Below are positions 55,463 through 64,000 of a stretch of DNA of 64,000 bases, piece after piece; position 1 is the first letter of the stretch; each line of letters begins with the position of its first letter. The notes beneath the pieces were generated by a model. The model was not told the DNA's origin. It worked only from the letters and a program-made list of their open reading frames with translations, and did not search any database. This DNA is from Neostapfia colusana (Eukaryota; Streptophyta; Magnoliopsida; Poales; Poaceae): positions 33,886,720-33,950,719 of the forward strand of contig JASWHV010000008.1 of the NCBI GenBank assembly GCA_030760725.1, in the 5' to 3' direction. Made by a program: the position numbers and the translations under genes.

Positions 55463-56149
55463 CTATACAGGATCACGCACATACAAGATTCATAACAATC
55501 AATACCATGCACAAACTTTAAACTAGATGCGATGATGTGTATGCATGCTATCCTATAATGCAGTTTAGTTTTATTAGGTCAGTTTGTACGTGTTCTTGCA
55601 TGGCATTATGATGAACAGGGGTGTTCGGATCAGATGTCGATATGGCGATGACCTTGTCTTTAGATCAACCCGACCAACAAGTGATCTGTCCACGAGAAAG
55701 CTTCTGTTCGAAAGGAATTGAAGAACAGATGCAAAGAAAATACAACGATGTTGTAAGGTGGTATTGGAGACCTACCTTACGTTCTTCTCGGTCTCGGGTC
55801 TTTCTTAGATCGTTGGGCTCTCTTCCGGCAATCTTCCTTGCTGAACTCCGGCGATGGCTTTCTCGGCGAGTTGAGGCTAAGGCTCTAAGTCGTCGGCTTA
55901 GGAGTTGGAAAAAAAGTTCGTGGTTTCGGCCAGGGGTTTTGGGTTCAATTTATAATCGGGAGAAGAAGAGTCCTATTCTGATTGGATTCCGAATAAGAGT
56001 CTTATTCAGATCATCGTTGAATCCTAACAACTTATCTTGAGTTGATTTGGTACAGTATTATTGTGGAATTCGGGTCGGTTTCTTCTCCGTACCGATATTT
56101 CTACACGTACAGAATCCAAAACCGCTCCAGAACTTGTTACCTCCTCGGT

Positions 56150-56770
56150 GATGAGCTCCGGAAGCTTCACGCGTCCATCGGGGCCTGGTCTCTCCTTTTC
56201 CGCAGAGACGAGCTCTGGTGGTGCCGCGTGTCAAGCGAGTGAGACCTCCTTTCTCCTTTGGAGGTGAGCTCCGTGTGCGCCACGTATCCTGGCGGTCGGG
56301 ACCTCCTCTCTTATTCGGAGGTAGCTCCGCACACGCCACGTGTTAGTGTCGGACCTTTCCTCTTTCTGGAGGTAGCTCCAGCGTCAGACTTCCTTTCCTC
56401 TCGGAGACGAGCTCCGAGGTTAACACGTGTCCAACAGTGATGGACCTCCCGGACATAAGCTCCGGTGGCGACACGTGTCCGATAGAACTGGACCTCTCGG
56501 CGGTGAGCTCTGAGATTGACACGTATCCCGCGCGACTGGTCCTCTGATTTTCGTGGTGACTAGCTCCGAAGGTGACATGTGTCCTGCGGAAAATGCCTTT
56601 GCTTCTTCCGCAGAGGCTAGCTCCGGGAACACGTGTCCTATGGGGTTAGACCTCTCCCCTTTCGCGGAGATGAGCCCCGAGCCTGCCACGTAGCCATTTT
56701 AGCGGCGGACCTCTCCCCACTTCACAGGGATGAGCTCCAAACACGCCACGTGGCCAGCGGGCCGTGGAAG
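56150..56770 (-). repeat. G-box module array in U3 of E (5' LTR)
   Basis: Five exact CACGTG hexamers in about 420 bp plus several one-base variants, in the same module order as the 3' LTR. It lies upstream of the TATA box in transcription sense. Confidence 0.6.
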
Positions 56771-56916
56771 TTGTCTTCGGCGCTCTCTGGAAACTGGATT
56801 CGGCTATTACTGGCTATCTTTTTGATATTTTCTCTGTTCCTACTTCTTTTAAAAATGTTTTCTCTACATGGATTATGAATACATGCAGAAGCCAGAGATG
56901 AGGGTGTCACAACTGC

Positions 56917-57888
56917 CTAGGACCCAATTGGGATATGATTCGATATGGGTCATCATCGACAGGCTAACTAAGGTAGCCCATTTCATCCCCGTGAAAGAAA
57001 GCTACAGCGGATCCAAATTGGCAGAATTGTACATGTCAAGAATCGTGTGTTTTCATGGAGTGCCAAAGAAGATAGTGTCAGATCGAGGCACACAATTCAC
57101 CTCAAGGTTTGGCAGAAGTTACATGAAACCATGGGAACCCATCTGAATTTAGTTCCGCCTATCACCCACGCACTGACGGGCAAACCGAAAGGACCAATCG
57201 AATCCTGGAGGATATGTTGAGAGCTTGTGCACTCAAGAACCATAGGAGTTGGGATAAGAACTTACCATATGCGGAGTTCTCCTACGACAATAGTTATCAG
57301 GCTAGTATGAAGATGTCACCATTTGAGGCGTTGTATGGGAGGAAGTGCAGAACTCCACTATTTTAGAACCAAACTGGGGAAAGTAAAGTGTTTGGGCCCG
57401 AGGTACTACAAGAAGCCGAGGCGAAAGTGAGCGAAATCCTCAACAACTTGAGGATAGCCCAGACCCGACAAAAGAGCTATGCCGATGTACGGAGAAGAGA
57501 GTTCACTTTCAACGTGGGGGACTATGTTTATCTCAAGGTGTCCCCTCGATACATCGGACCCTTCTAGATTCTGGAGAGGAAAGGCAAAGTGACATATCAG
57601 CTAGAACTACCGGCTCGCCTATCAGATGTGCACGATGTATTCCATGTGTCCCAACTCAAGAAATGTTTAAGAACACCCGAAGAGATGTTACCCATGAATG
57701 AGGTCGGCGTACGAGAGGATCTTTCATATGCCAAGCAACTGGTCGAGATCCTGGAGACAATGGAACGCCTCACAAGAAATAAAAGAATCTGAATGTGCAA
57801 AGTGCAGTGGAAGCATCACTCGGAAGCAGGCGCCACATGGGAGCGAGAAGACGAGCTCAAGGCACAGTTTCCGGATTTGTTTTCCTAA
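56917..57888 (+). pseudogene. Gag-Pol of element D, part 2 (integrase core to chromodomain)
   Basis: The D frame resumes with PRTQLGYDSIWVIIDRLTK and contains SDRGTQF. One base is missing near 57107, so the frame shifts before SSAYHPRTDGQTERTN. A TAG follows at about 57364 (PLF-stop-NQTGES), about 14 codons are deleted near 57543 (between KVSP and RYIGPF), and stops occur near 57566 and 57790. The chromodomain (KVQWKHHSEAGATWE) ends at a TAA, 57886-57888. Confidence 0.85.
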
Positions 57889-57896
57889 AAGTCACC

Positions 57897-57934
57897 AATC
57901 TCGAGGACGAGATTTCTTTTAAGGGGGGTAGAGT
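57897..57934 (+). other. hairpin and polypurine tract of element D
   Basis: AATCTCG-AGGA-CGAGATT (57897-57914) is followed by CTTTTAAGGGGGGTAGAGT and the LTR start TGTAACACCCC. Confidence 0.82.
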
Positions 57935-60900
57935 TGTAACACCCCAAAACCTGTTAAAGATGGGAATTTAAAATGTTTGGACATAATGCATGTGGTGAAG
58001 CAATTCAAACTCAAACTAGAATTCAAATTTGAATAAAAACAGATACGAAAAAGGAAAAAAGAAAAAGAAAAACGGCCAATGGGCTGAAACACACCTCGCC
58101 CGGCCCAACAGCCCGCGGCTGTTTTCCCCCCTCCCCCTCTCTCTGACGCGTGGGGCCCGCGTGTCATCTTCCTCCTCCCCACGCGCCCCCAACCGCCACC
58201 GATACTCCCGCGCTCGACCGCGCCCGCCGCTCCCGAAACTCTCGCTCGCAACCCCGATCTTCGGTCCCGGGCACTCCAGCATGATCGCAACGATACGTCG
58301 CCCTACCTCATCCATATAAACGCTTAAGGCTGCCCATTTTCTTCCCCCTTCGACCCACTTTTAGTTCCGGTGAGGACCGAGACTTCCGTCGCCGTTTTGT
58401 TTCGATCTTCGTCTGTTTTCTCCGATCTAACGAGTGTAGTTTGTCCTGCCGCCGCTGGGGAGCCCTGCAGGTGAAGGAAACGACGTGTCTTTCGCCCTAG
58501 CTACGGCTTCGACAAGCACCGAGGAGCTGCACCAACCACCGTCGTCGCAGAGCCGAATTCCGACCTCTCCAAGCCCGAGAAAACCGTAGGTGAGCTTCCC
58601 CTAGCCCTCCGCAGTTGATCCATGTGAAAATATGCAAGTTCTAGCGTGTAGCGGCAAGGAACCGAGGCTGCGCCGGCGATATCGCCGCCGCGCCCGTGGG
58701 CTGGCTCCGGCCAGGGCGACGTGGCCCCCCGAGGCCCGTCCATTTTAAATCGTGCGGTCCCGAATAGATATAACCCGTACCTCTTCGCGATCTAATCCCA
58801 GCCCTCCGTTTTAAATCCAACGGCCCACGTCAGCCCCGCGTTATAAAGGCCGGGAATCTTACACGCTACCCGCTGGGGACCTCGGAAAACACGAGCTAGC
58901 CCCGGAAACTTCTGATCTAGCCCCTGGACCCTCAGAAATTCATGTAAATTCATTTAAAAATAAGTTTTACCCCTGGAATTAATAAGAATTAGGAAGACCT
59001 CCCTATTTTGCACACTTAGACCCCTGAAAATTTATAAATGAGAAATGGGGCCCCACTGCAGTGTGAATTTGCACATCAGCCCCTGGGAAGTATTAATTTC
59101 AGGAAATTGAATATGTGAATAGGATTTAAATTTAAACATAGGTGTAGGTTCAGTTGAATTATTCTAACCCGGTTGAAAATCGGTAGAACAATCTGAGGTC
59201 TAAATTTGGAGGGGAAATAAACTTTTAAACTAAATGAGATTGCTGTTTTGTAATTTATCTCAGAAATATACCCTTTAGGCATAAAACACGTTTAAAATGT
59301 GGGAAAATGAATCTAAGTAACCAAAAAGGGGTAGGGAAAATTTATGAAGGTTCTGTTTAGGTAATTGGAACAGTAGAAATTTTTGTATGAATTTAGGTTG
59401 CTGTTTTATTGGTGGAAATTCATTTTTAGACTAGAAAATAATTCTGAAAATGGGTAAAATAAATTTAAATTGATCATCATCAGAGAGGAAGTCAAAAGAT
59501 ATTTTATTGGACATTTTAGATCAGAACACATTCTGTTTAGGAGATACATTGTGCTATTTTAGTATTAAAGTTCACTTTTCGGTATGGAAAATAAATATGA
59601 AAATATAGGAAAATAGGTATACCTAATTAGAAAATGTCAAGTGAGGTCCCCAAATCCAAAACTTCAAATTAAGATTTTGTAGAAGATCTGAAAACCTATT
59701 TGGAGCAGGAAGTTATCTTTTATACAAATTTTGTGGCTAAGAAGTGTATTATCCAATATTGAAAATTTGTTCAAATTGGAAATTCATATATAGTGTGCAC
59801 TTAGGAACCTGAATATTAAAGCTAGAAATAATATATATGTTTAAAAGTGCATGTATGCTTAGAATCAACATATCTAGGGTAAACACAACTCTTAAATATG
59901 TGTATGACTTTCATATGTATGCATGTGTTGTTTGCATGAGTGGAAATGTGGACTATGGCTTATGGAATGTTGTTTTCTTTTGCTATGTGTATTGGCATGA
60001 GTAGAACCAGCCCCAGAGCAGGTTCTCACCTTTCAAGATCAAGACTTCCCATTTCCAGAGCAGCAGGAAGAAGGCAAGTGTCATTGATCACTTTGATCCT
60101 ATACTAGGATGTGTAGTTAGAATTTAATTGCATTGTCAATTTGGAATATGATACCAAAGGTAGGAAGTTTCCCTAGATTTTCATTATCTTACTTCCTTGT
60201 AGCCTGGGTTGGGATTTATTTTATTATGTCATTCATTTATATTAATTACGCTTAGCCATGCTTAGAATGGGATAAATGGGATATGAGATCATCAACTTGT
60301 TTACCTTACCCTTGAATGTGGTATTATGAATTATGTAGAGGTAGGGATCGAGGCAAGTTGGATGCTTTGGTTGGTGCTGTGTGCACGAGACTCGGGTTGG
60401 TGTTTAGTGCTTGCCTGGATCCTAAGTACCGGTTCATGGAGCATTTAACCTGGCTTTACCGTGCCAATCGCATGCTGATATGGGGCAGCTTGGCCAATTA
60501 ATTAGGTGCATCCCCGACGTAGTATGGGTGTTTGGATTGTGCGGTGAATAGGTGTCAGCTGGACTACCATATGAACCGCAAGGCTCAAGAGGGGGCCACT
60601 GCAGTGGGGTTGGAGCCTCTTGTATGCTGTTAGGGGTGAAACCTCAGTGGGCCCACACTCGTCGGGAATCCCTTTGTAAAGGCCTCGTAGTGATCTCCTG
60701 TCTACACACCTCGGAAGTGTGAACGTGGTTCACGGCCACTGGCATAATGGAGGTTCTTTTAGTCCACCCGGCAACGGGGGATAAAATCACTACATGTGGG
60801 TACAGTGGTGCAAACTCTGCAAAGTCAAAACTGTCATGACAGCCGTGCTCACGGTCAAGAGCGGCTTGGACTTATTCATGATTAGAGGATGAGGAATTGG

Positions 60901-61479
60901 GAAGTTGAGGATGTTAAGCGGGGTGCTTAACATTGGAAATGCTGTTATGGTTACTTGATATTGATGATGGGTTGGGGGATTGGGACCATTTCACCTATGG
61001 AGTAATGTAGGTGCTTAATAATCTAAGGTGATAGGTATTAATTGCGTAGTGCTTTAACCATGAGTTCAACCTCTCCTTGCTCTAGCCATGCATGACATAA
61101 TTTTCCCACACTTGCTGAGTACCAACGGTACTCAATCTTGCTTTTCTGTTGGTTTAAATTGCTGCTCAGGCCAAGGGAATGACGTGGTGTTCAATGACCA
61201 AGACTTCGGACCCGAAGAAGGATTATAGGTTCACGGAGTCCGCCGGGCAACGCCTGTGATGAAGCTCACAAAGACTTATCTTCCGCTGCTATTTTATTTA
61301 CATGTTATGAACATATTATCGTCCATCGAGACGTTATGCTATGTAAGACTTATTTACATTCGAACACTTGGCTTGTAATATAATGATGCTTCACTATTTG
61401 TCGTCACATGTATGAGAAAATGATCCTGGCATACATGTGATATTCACTCGGTTGCTCTTTGGAGAAACCTGGTGTGACA
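57935..61479 (+). repeat. 3' LTR of element D
   Basis: This 3545-bp copy has the TATA box at 58315-58320 and exon 2 and 3 candidates at 60005-60073 and 61170-61228. In the exon 1 region it has two extra segments (18 and 14 bp) relative to the 5' LTR. It ends GGTGTGACA before GCTAC. Confidence 0.92.
60005..61228 (+). other. candidate LTR mini-gene, exons 2 and 3 (D, 3' LTR copy)
   Basis: Exon 2 is 69 nt and exon 3 is 59 nt, exactly as in the 5' LTR, with the same GC donor and CTGCTCAG acceptor. Exon 3 reads DVVFNDQDFGPEEGL then TAG. Base changes between the LTRs leave both frames open. Confidence 0.45.
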
Positions 61480-61484
61480 GCTAC

Positions 61485-61883
61485 ATATCATATTTTTCCC
61501 ACACTTGCTGAGTACATCATTGTACTCAAACTTGCATTATTATTTCATAATCAGCAACAGGAGAAGATTACTATGAAGACCAAGTGGAGCATTAGGCATG
61601 TAATCTGTTCTCAACCTTGCTTGTGGGGATGGAGTAGAGATGGAGCCACTACTGCTTAGATTCCTTCCGCATTAGAATAAAGACTTCCGCTGTTAGATTA
61701 AGACTTCCGCTGTGAGCATGAGTCCAAGACTCATGAGACATTGTAATAAACTCTGTTATTCGTGGTCATATATATTCTGAAATTCAGTTTGTGAATGATA
61801 TGTATATGTGTGACGAATATCCTGGGCACACATATGCATAAGTTCTCGGTTCTGTGGTTTTGCACAGAATTGAGGGCGTCACA
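61485..61883 (+). repeat. 3' LTR of O1, second segment (U5 end)
   Basis: After the right GCTAC copy the O1 LTR continues with ATATCATATTTTTCCC, a GAGTAC/GTACTC hairpin, exon 3 of the candidate peptide (61555-61595, GEDYYEDQVEH then TAG) and the U5 end GAGGGCGTCACA. Confidence 0.88.
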
Positions 61884-62082
61884 CTTACGTTCTTCGGGAA
61901 CTTCCTCCAGCAAAACAGATCGTCGGTCCTCCTCCGGCAATTGTGATGGTACTTGTCGGCGGCTCTTCAGCGACTAAACTCTGGCGAAGGTGGTTAGCTC
62001 GGCGAGTTGGGGGCTAGGGCTCCAATTCATCGACTCGGGAGGTGGAAAAGAAGTTCGTGGTTTCGGCCAGAGGTTTTCGGTT

Positions 62083-62091
62083 CTATTTATA
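62083..62091 (-). promoter_or_regulatory. TATA box in F LTR
   Basis: TATAAATAG on the minus strand, same context as in O1 and E. Confidence 0.65.
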
Positions 62092-62289
62092 AGAGGTCAG
62101 AAAAGAGTCCTACTCAGATTGAAATTTGAATAAGAGTACTATTCAAATTGTTTTTGGATCTTAACAACTTATCTCTAGTTGACTCGGTGCGCTAGCAATG
62201 TGGAATTCATGACAGTTTCCTCCCGTACAGGTATTCCCGCGTGTACAGAAGAAAAACCGCTTTAAATCTCGTTACCTCCTCGGTGATGA

Positions 62290-63060
62290 GCTCCGGAGGC
62301 TCCACGTGTCTTGCGGGGGCCTGGTCTCCCTTTTCCGTAGAGACGAGCTCCGGTTGTGCCGCGTGTCAGGCGGGCAAGACCTCCCCTCTCCTCAGAGGCG
62401 AGCTCCGCGTGCGCCACGTGTCCTGGCGGGTCGGGAACTCGCCTCTATCAAGAGACGAGATCCGCGCATGCCACGTGTTAGTACCGGACCTCCCCCACTT
62501 TGTAGGTGGCTCCGAATGTGCCATGTGTCAATTCCGGACCTCCCCTGTCTTCGGAGGTGAGCTCCGATAGTCCCACGTGTCAAGTAGCGCTGATCTTCCT
62601 TACTTGTCGGAGGAGAGCTCCGAGGTCGACACGTGTTCAACAATTTTGGACCTCCCAGAGGCAAGCTCCGAAGGTGACACATATCCAGTAGTGTCGGACC
62701 ACCCGGAGGCGAGCACCGGAGGTGACACATGTCCAGTAGTGTCAGACCTCCCGGAGGTGAGCTCCGAGAGCAACACGTGTCCTGCAGGTCGGACCTCTCA
62801 GAGGTGAGCTCTGAGAGCGACACGTGTCCCACGCGGCTGGACCTTTCTTCTCCGCAGTGACTATCTCCGCAGGCAACATGTGTCCTGCGGAACTGGCTTC
62901 GTTTCTCCGCAGAGGCTAGCTCCGTGGACAACACGTGTCCCACGGGGTCGGACCTCTCCCCTTTTGCAGGGCTGAGCCCCGAGCCTGCCACGTATCCTGT
63001 TTAGCGGCGGACCTCCCCCCCTTTGCGGGAATGAGCTCCGAACGCGCCATGTGGCCAGCG
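62290..63060 (-). repeat. G-box module array in U3 of F
   Basis: This is the richest copy: exact CACGTG at 62303, 62415, 62472, 62574, 62630, 62774, 62821 and 62932, plus at least six one-base variants (CATGTG, CACATG, GCGTGTC). The cores recur every 40-60 bp, each preceded by GAGCTCCG and followed by GGACCTC. The degenerate order argues for an old tandem expansion kept under divergence. Confidence 0.65.
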
Positions 63061-63213
63061 GGCCGCGGGAAGTTGTCTTCGGCGCTCTTCGGCGATCTGG
63101 AACTGACTCTTTTCGGCTATCTTTTTGATTCTTTCTCTGTTTCTACTCATTTAAAAATGTTTCTCTACATGAAATACGAATGCATGCAGAAATACAAAAT
63201 TGAGGGTGTCACA

Positions 63214-63256
63214 AATCTACCCCCCCCCCCTTAAATTGAATCTCGCCCTCAAGATT
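63214..63256 (-). other. polypurine tract and hairpin of F
   Basis: Minus strand: hairpin AATCTTG-AGGG-CGAGATT (63239-63256, one stem position changed), TTTAA, a run of eleven G, TAGATT, then the LTR start. Confidence 0.75.
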
Positions 63257-64000
63257 CGGTAGTAGAGAATAGATGAGGGAATTCTGTCTTGAGGTCTTCT
63301 TCACGTTCCCATGTAGCTTTGGCTTCCGTGTGGTGGCTCCATTGTACCTTGTACCATTGGATCACTTTGTTCCTTGTGACCCTTTCCTTCATGTCCAAAA
63401 TTCGGACAGGGTGCTGTGCATAGGTCAGATCCTCTTGAAGTTTGAGCTCTTCCATTGGTATTTGCTATTCTGGTACTCTTAAGCACTTCTTGAGCTAGGA
63501 TACGTGAAACACGTCATGCACGTCGGAGAGGTGCATCAGGAGCTCTAGTTGATAGGCTACTTCTCCTCGCCTGCCCAAAATCTTAAATGGTCCGATGTAG
63601 CGAGGTGCTAGCTTGCCTCTGACGTTGAAACGTTGTTGGCCACGGATTGGCGATACCTTAAGGTATACGAAGTCTCCTACTTCGAAAGTCAACTTCCTTC
63701 GCCTATAGTCCGCATAGCCTTTCTGTCGTGACTGAGCAGTCTTCAAGTTGTCCCGTATGGTTTGGACTTGCTTCTCAGCCTCTTGTAACACTTCGGGTCC
63801 AAACACTTGGTTCTCTCTGGTCTCGTTCCAAAACAACGGCGTTCTACACTGTCTACTGTACAAGGCTTCAAAAGGTGACATCTTCAAGCTGGCTTGATAG
63901 CTGTTGTTATAGGAGAACTTGGCATACGGCAAGCTCATATCCCAACTACGCCCATGTTTCAAGGCGCAAGCTCTCAACACGTCCTCCAAAATTTGGTTCG
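63249..64000 (-). pseudogene. end of F pol (integrase C-terminus, chromodomain)
   Basis: The frame enters at the window edge with TNQILEDVLRACALKHGRSW and runs through FSYNNSYQASLKMSPFEAL, GDFVYLKVSPIRGQQRFNV and GPFKILGRRGEVAYQLEL. Stops interrupt HVS-LKKC (about 63495) and PE-QIP (about 63465). The chromodomain reads YKVQWSHHTEAKATWE. A TGA ends the frame at 63249 where relatives have CGA and continue seven codons to TAA. The N-terminal part lies to the right of the window. Confidence 0.85.

Larger units (their letters stand above)
45661..56911 (-). mobile_element. Tekay-type element E (11.25 kb)
   Basis: E is flanked by ACTGC and read on the minus strand: 5' LTR 53752-56911 (3160 bp), PBS 53736-53748, gag-pol 53292-48794, PPT, 3' LTR 45661-48782 (3122 bp). 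It is of the O1/F family. It has no accessory ORF in its 460-bp leader. Pol is broken by several indels and stops. The 3' LTR lacks about 36 bp present in the 5' LTR near 47810. It must be younger than D, which it splits. Confidence 0.93.
53752..56911 (-). repeat. 5' LTR of element E
   Basis: This 3160-bp copy carries the G-box array (56150-56770; exact CACGTG at 56337, 56424, 56472, 56630 and 56747), a TATA box on the minus strand (TATAAATTG, 55946-55954), exons 2 and 3 of the candidate peptide (55462-55379 and 54103-54063), and the U5 hairpin near 53800-53835. Confidence 0.92.
37281..61479 (+). mobile_element. Tekay-type element D with nested element E
   Basis: D is flanked by GCTAC and has LTRs of 3523 bp (37281-40803) and 3545 bp (57935-61479). 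The order is 5' LTR, PBS, broken accessory ORF (41027-41797), gag-pol (42135-45660 and 56917-57888, split by E), PPT, 3' LTR. It belongs to the same family as B. Its LTRs differ from each other more than B's do, with several indels, so it is probably the older insertion. Many stops make it a pseudo-element. Confidence 0.93.
4552..61883 (+). mobile_element. Tekay-type element O1 (host of CRM, B and D insertions)
   Basis: O1 is visible in pieces: RNase H to integrase C-terminus (4552-6166), the end of the chromodomain (34288-34524), and a 3' LTR split at 37280/61485 by element D. Removing B (one CAGAG copy kept) brings together the codons ending LKKCLRVP and those starting with EEQVPMEEL; removing D joins the two LTR halves at GCTAC. 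The LTR then totals about 3143 bp, close to the 3122 and 3160 bp of E's LTRs, and ends GGGCGTCACA at 61883. Sequence right of 61883 continues the LTR of element F, so O1 was inserted there and CTTAC (61884-61888) should be its right TSD copy. The 5' LTR, gag and RT lie left of the window. Confidence 0.9.
61884..63213 (-). repeat. 3' LTR of F (U3 and part of R)
   Basis: In minus sense it starts TGTGACACCC at 63213, has a G-box array (62290-63060), a TATA box (TATAAATAG, 62083-62091) and an acidic frame ending VPEEC|GTAAG that resembles exon 1 of the LTR peptide. The rest of the LTR lies beyond O1, outside the window. Confidence 0.88.
61884..64000 (-). mobile_element. Tekay-type element F, partial (outermost visible element)
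   Basis: F is of the O1/E family. Its 3' LTR is visible from the O1 insertion point (61884) to 63213, followed by PPT and the C-terminal part of pol, which runs off the window. The sequence at 61884 (CTTACGTTCTTC) matches the interior of E's LTR (for example 55779), which shows that O1 landed inside F's LTR. Confidence 0.88.

Noticed and set aside
62290..63060. Regularly spaced repeats that at first resemble a CRISPR array
   Set aside because: Repeat units are degenerate, spacers are not unique, and the context is a plant LTR; CRISPR arrays do not occur here.
1..64000. Host genes or captured host gene fragments
   Set aside because: Every long open frame is explained by retrotransposon genes or LTR sequence; nothing with a cellular protein signature was found by eye.

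Overview
This window looks like repeat-rich plant nuclear DNA, most likely from a grass (Poaceae). I found no host gene, rRNA, tRNA gene or CRISPR array. Almost every base belongs to a nested stack of Ty3/Gypsy LTR retrotransposons (chromoviruses): one CRM-like element and six Tekay/Del-type elements with long 3-4 kb LTRs, C-terminal chromodomains and initiator-tRNA-Met primer sites. The species cannot be named from the sequence.

Layout, outermost first. Element F (minus strand, partial) occupies 61884-64000. Element O1 (plus strand, same family as F) was inserted into F's LTR; its visible parts are 4552-6166, 34288-34536 and its 3' LTR at 34537-37280 plus 61485-61883. A CRM-like element (1-4551, plus) interrupts O1 in its RNase H region. 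Element B (6167-34282, minus, TSD CAGAG) interrupts the end of O1 pol, and element A (8729-24157, minus, TSD CCCTA) sits inside B's 3' LTR. Element D (37281-61479, plus, TSD GCTAC) sits in O1's 3' LTR, and element E (45661-56911, minus, TSD ACTGC) interrupts D's integrase. B and D form one family, O1, E and F a second, and A a third.

Element A is the youngest and is structurally complete: two 4046-bp LTRs with only two mismatches seen by eye, PBS, PPT, one uninterrupted 1516-aa gag-pol frame and an extra 314-aa frame upstream of gag. The other elements carry frameshifts, stops or insertions.

Three observations go beyond ordinary annotation. (1) The LTRs of all three Tekay-type families contain sense-strand mini-exons that encode short acidic, Gln-rich peptides. 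A second exon ends at a GC splice donor in phase 1, and a third exon starts at a good acceptor, continues in the matching phase and ends in a stop. Lengths and phases are kept within families. (2) The start codons of the accessory ORF and of gag lie directly behind acceptor-like YAG sequences in every element with a readable leader, which suggests alternative splicing chooses the expressed ORF. (3) The U3 of the O1/E/F family carries a long degenerate array of G-box (CACGTG) modules. Splicing, expression and function are inferences from sequence read by eye; no alignment or search was run.
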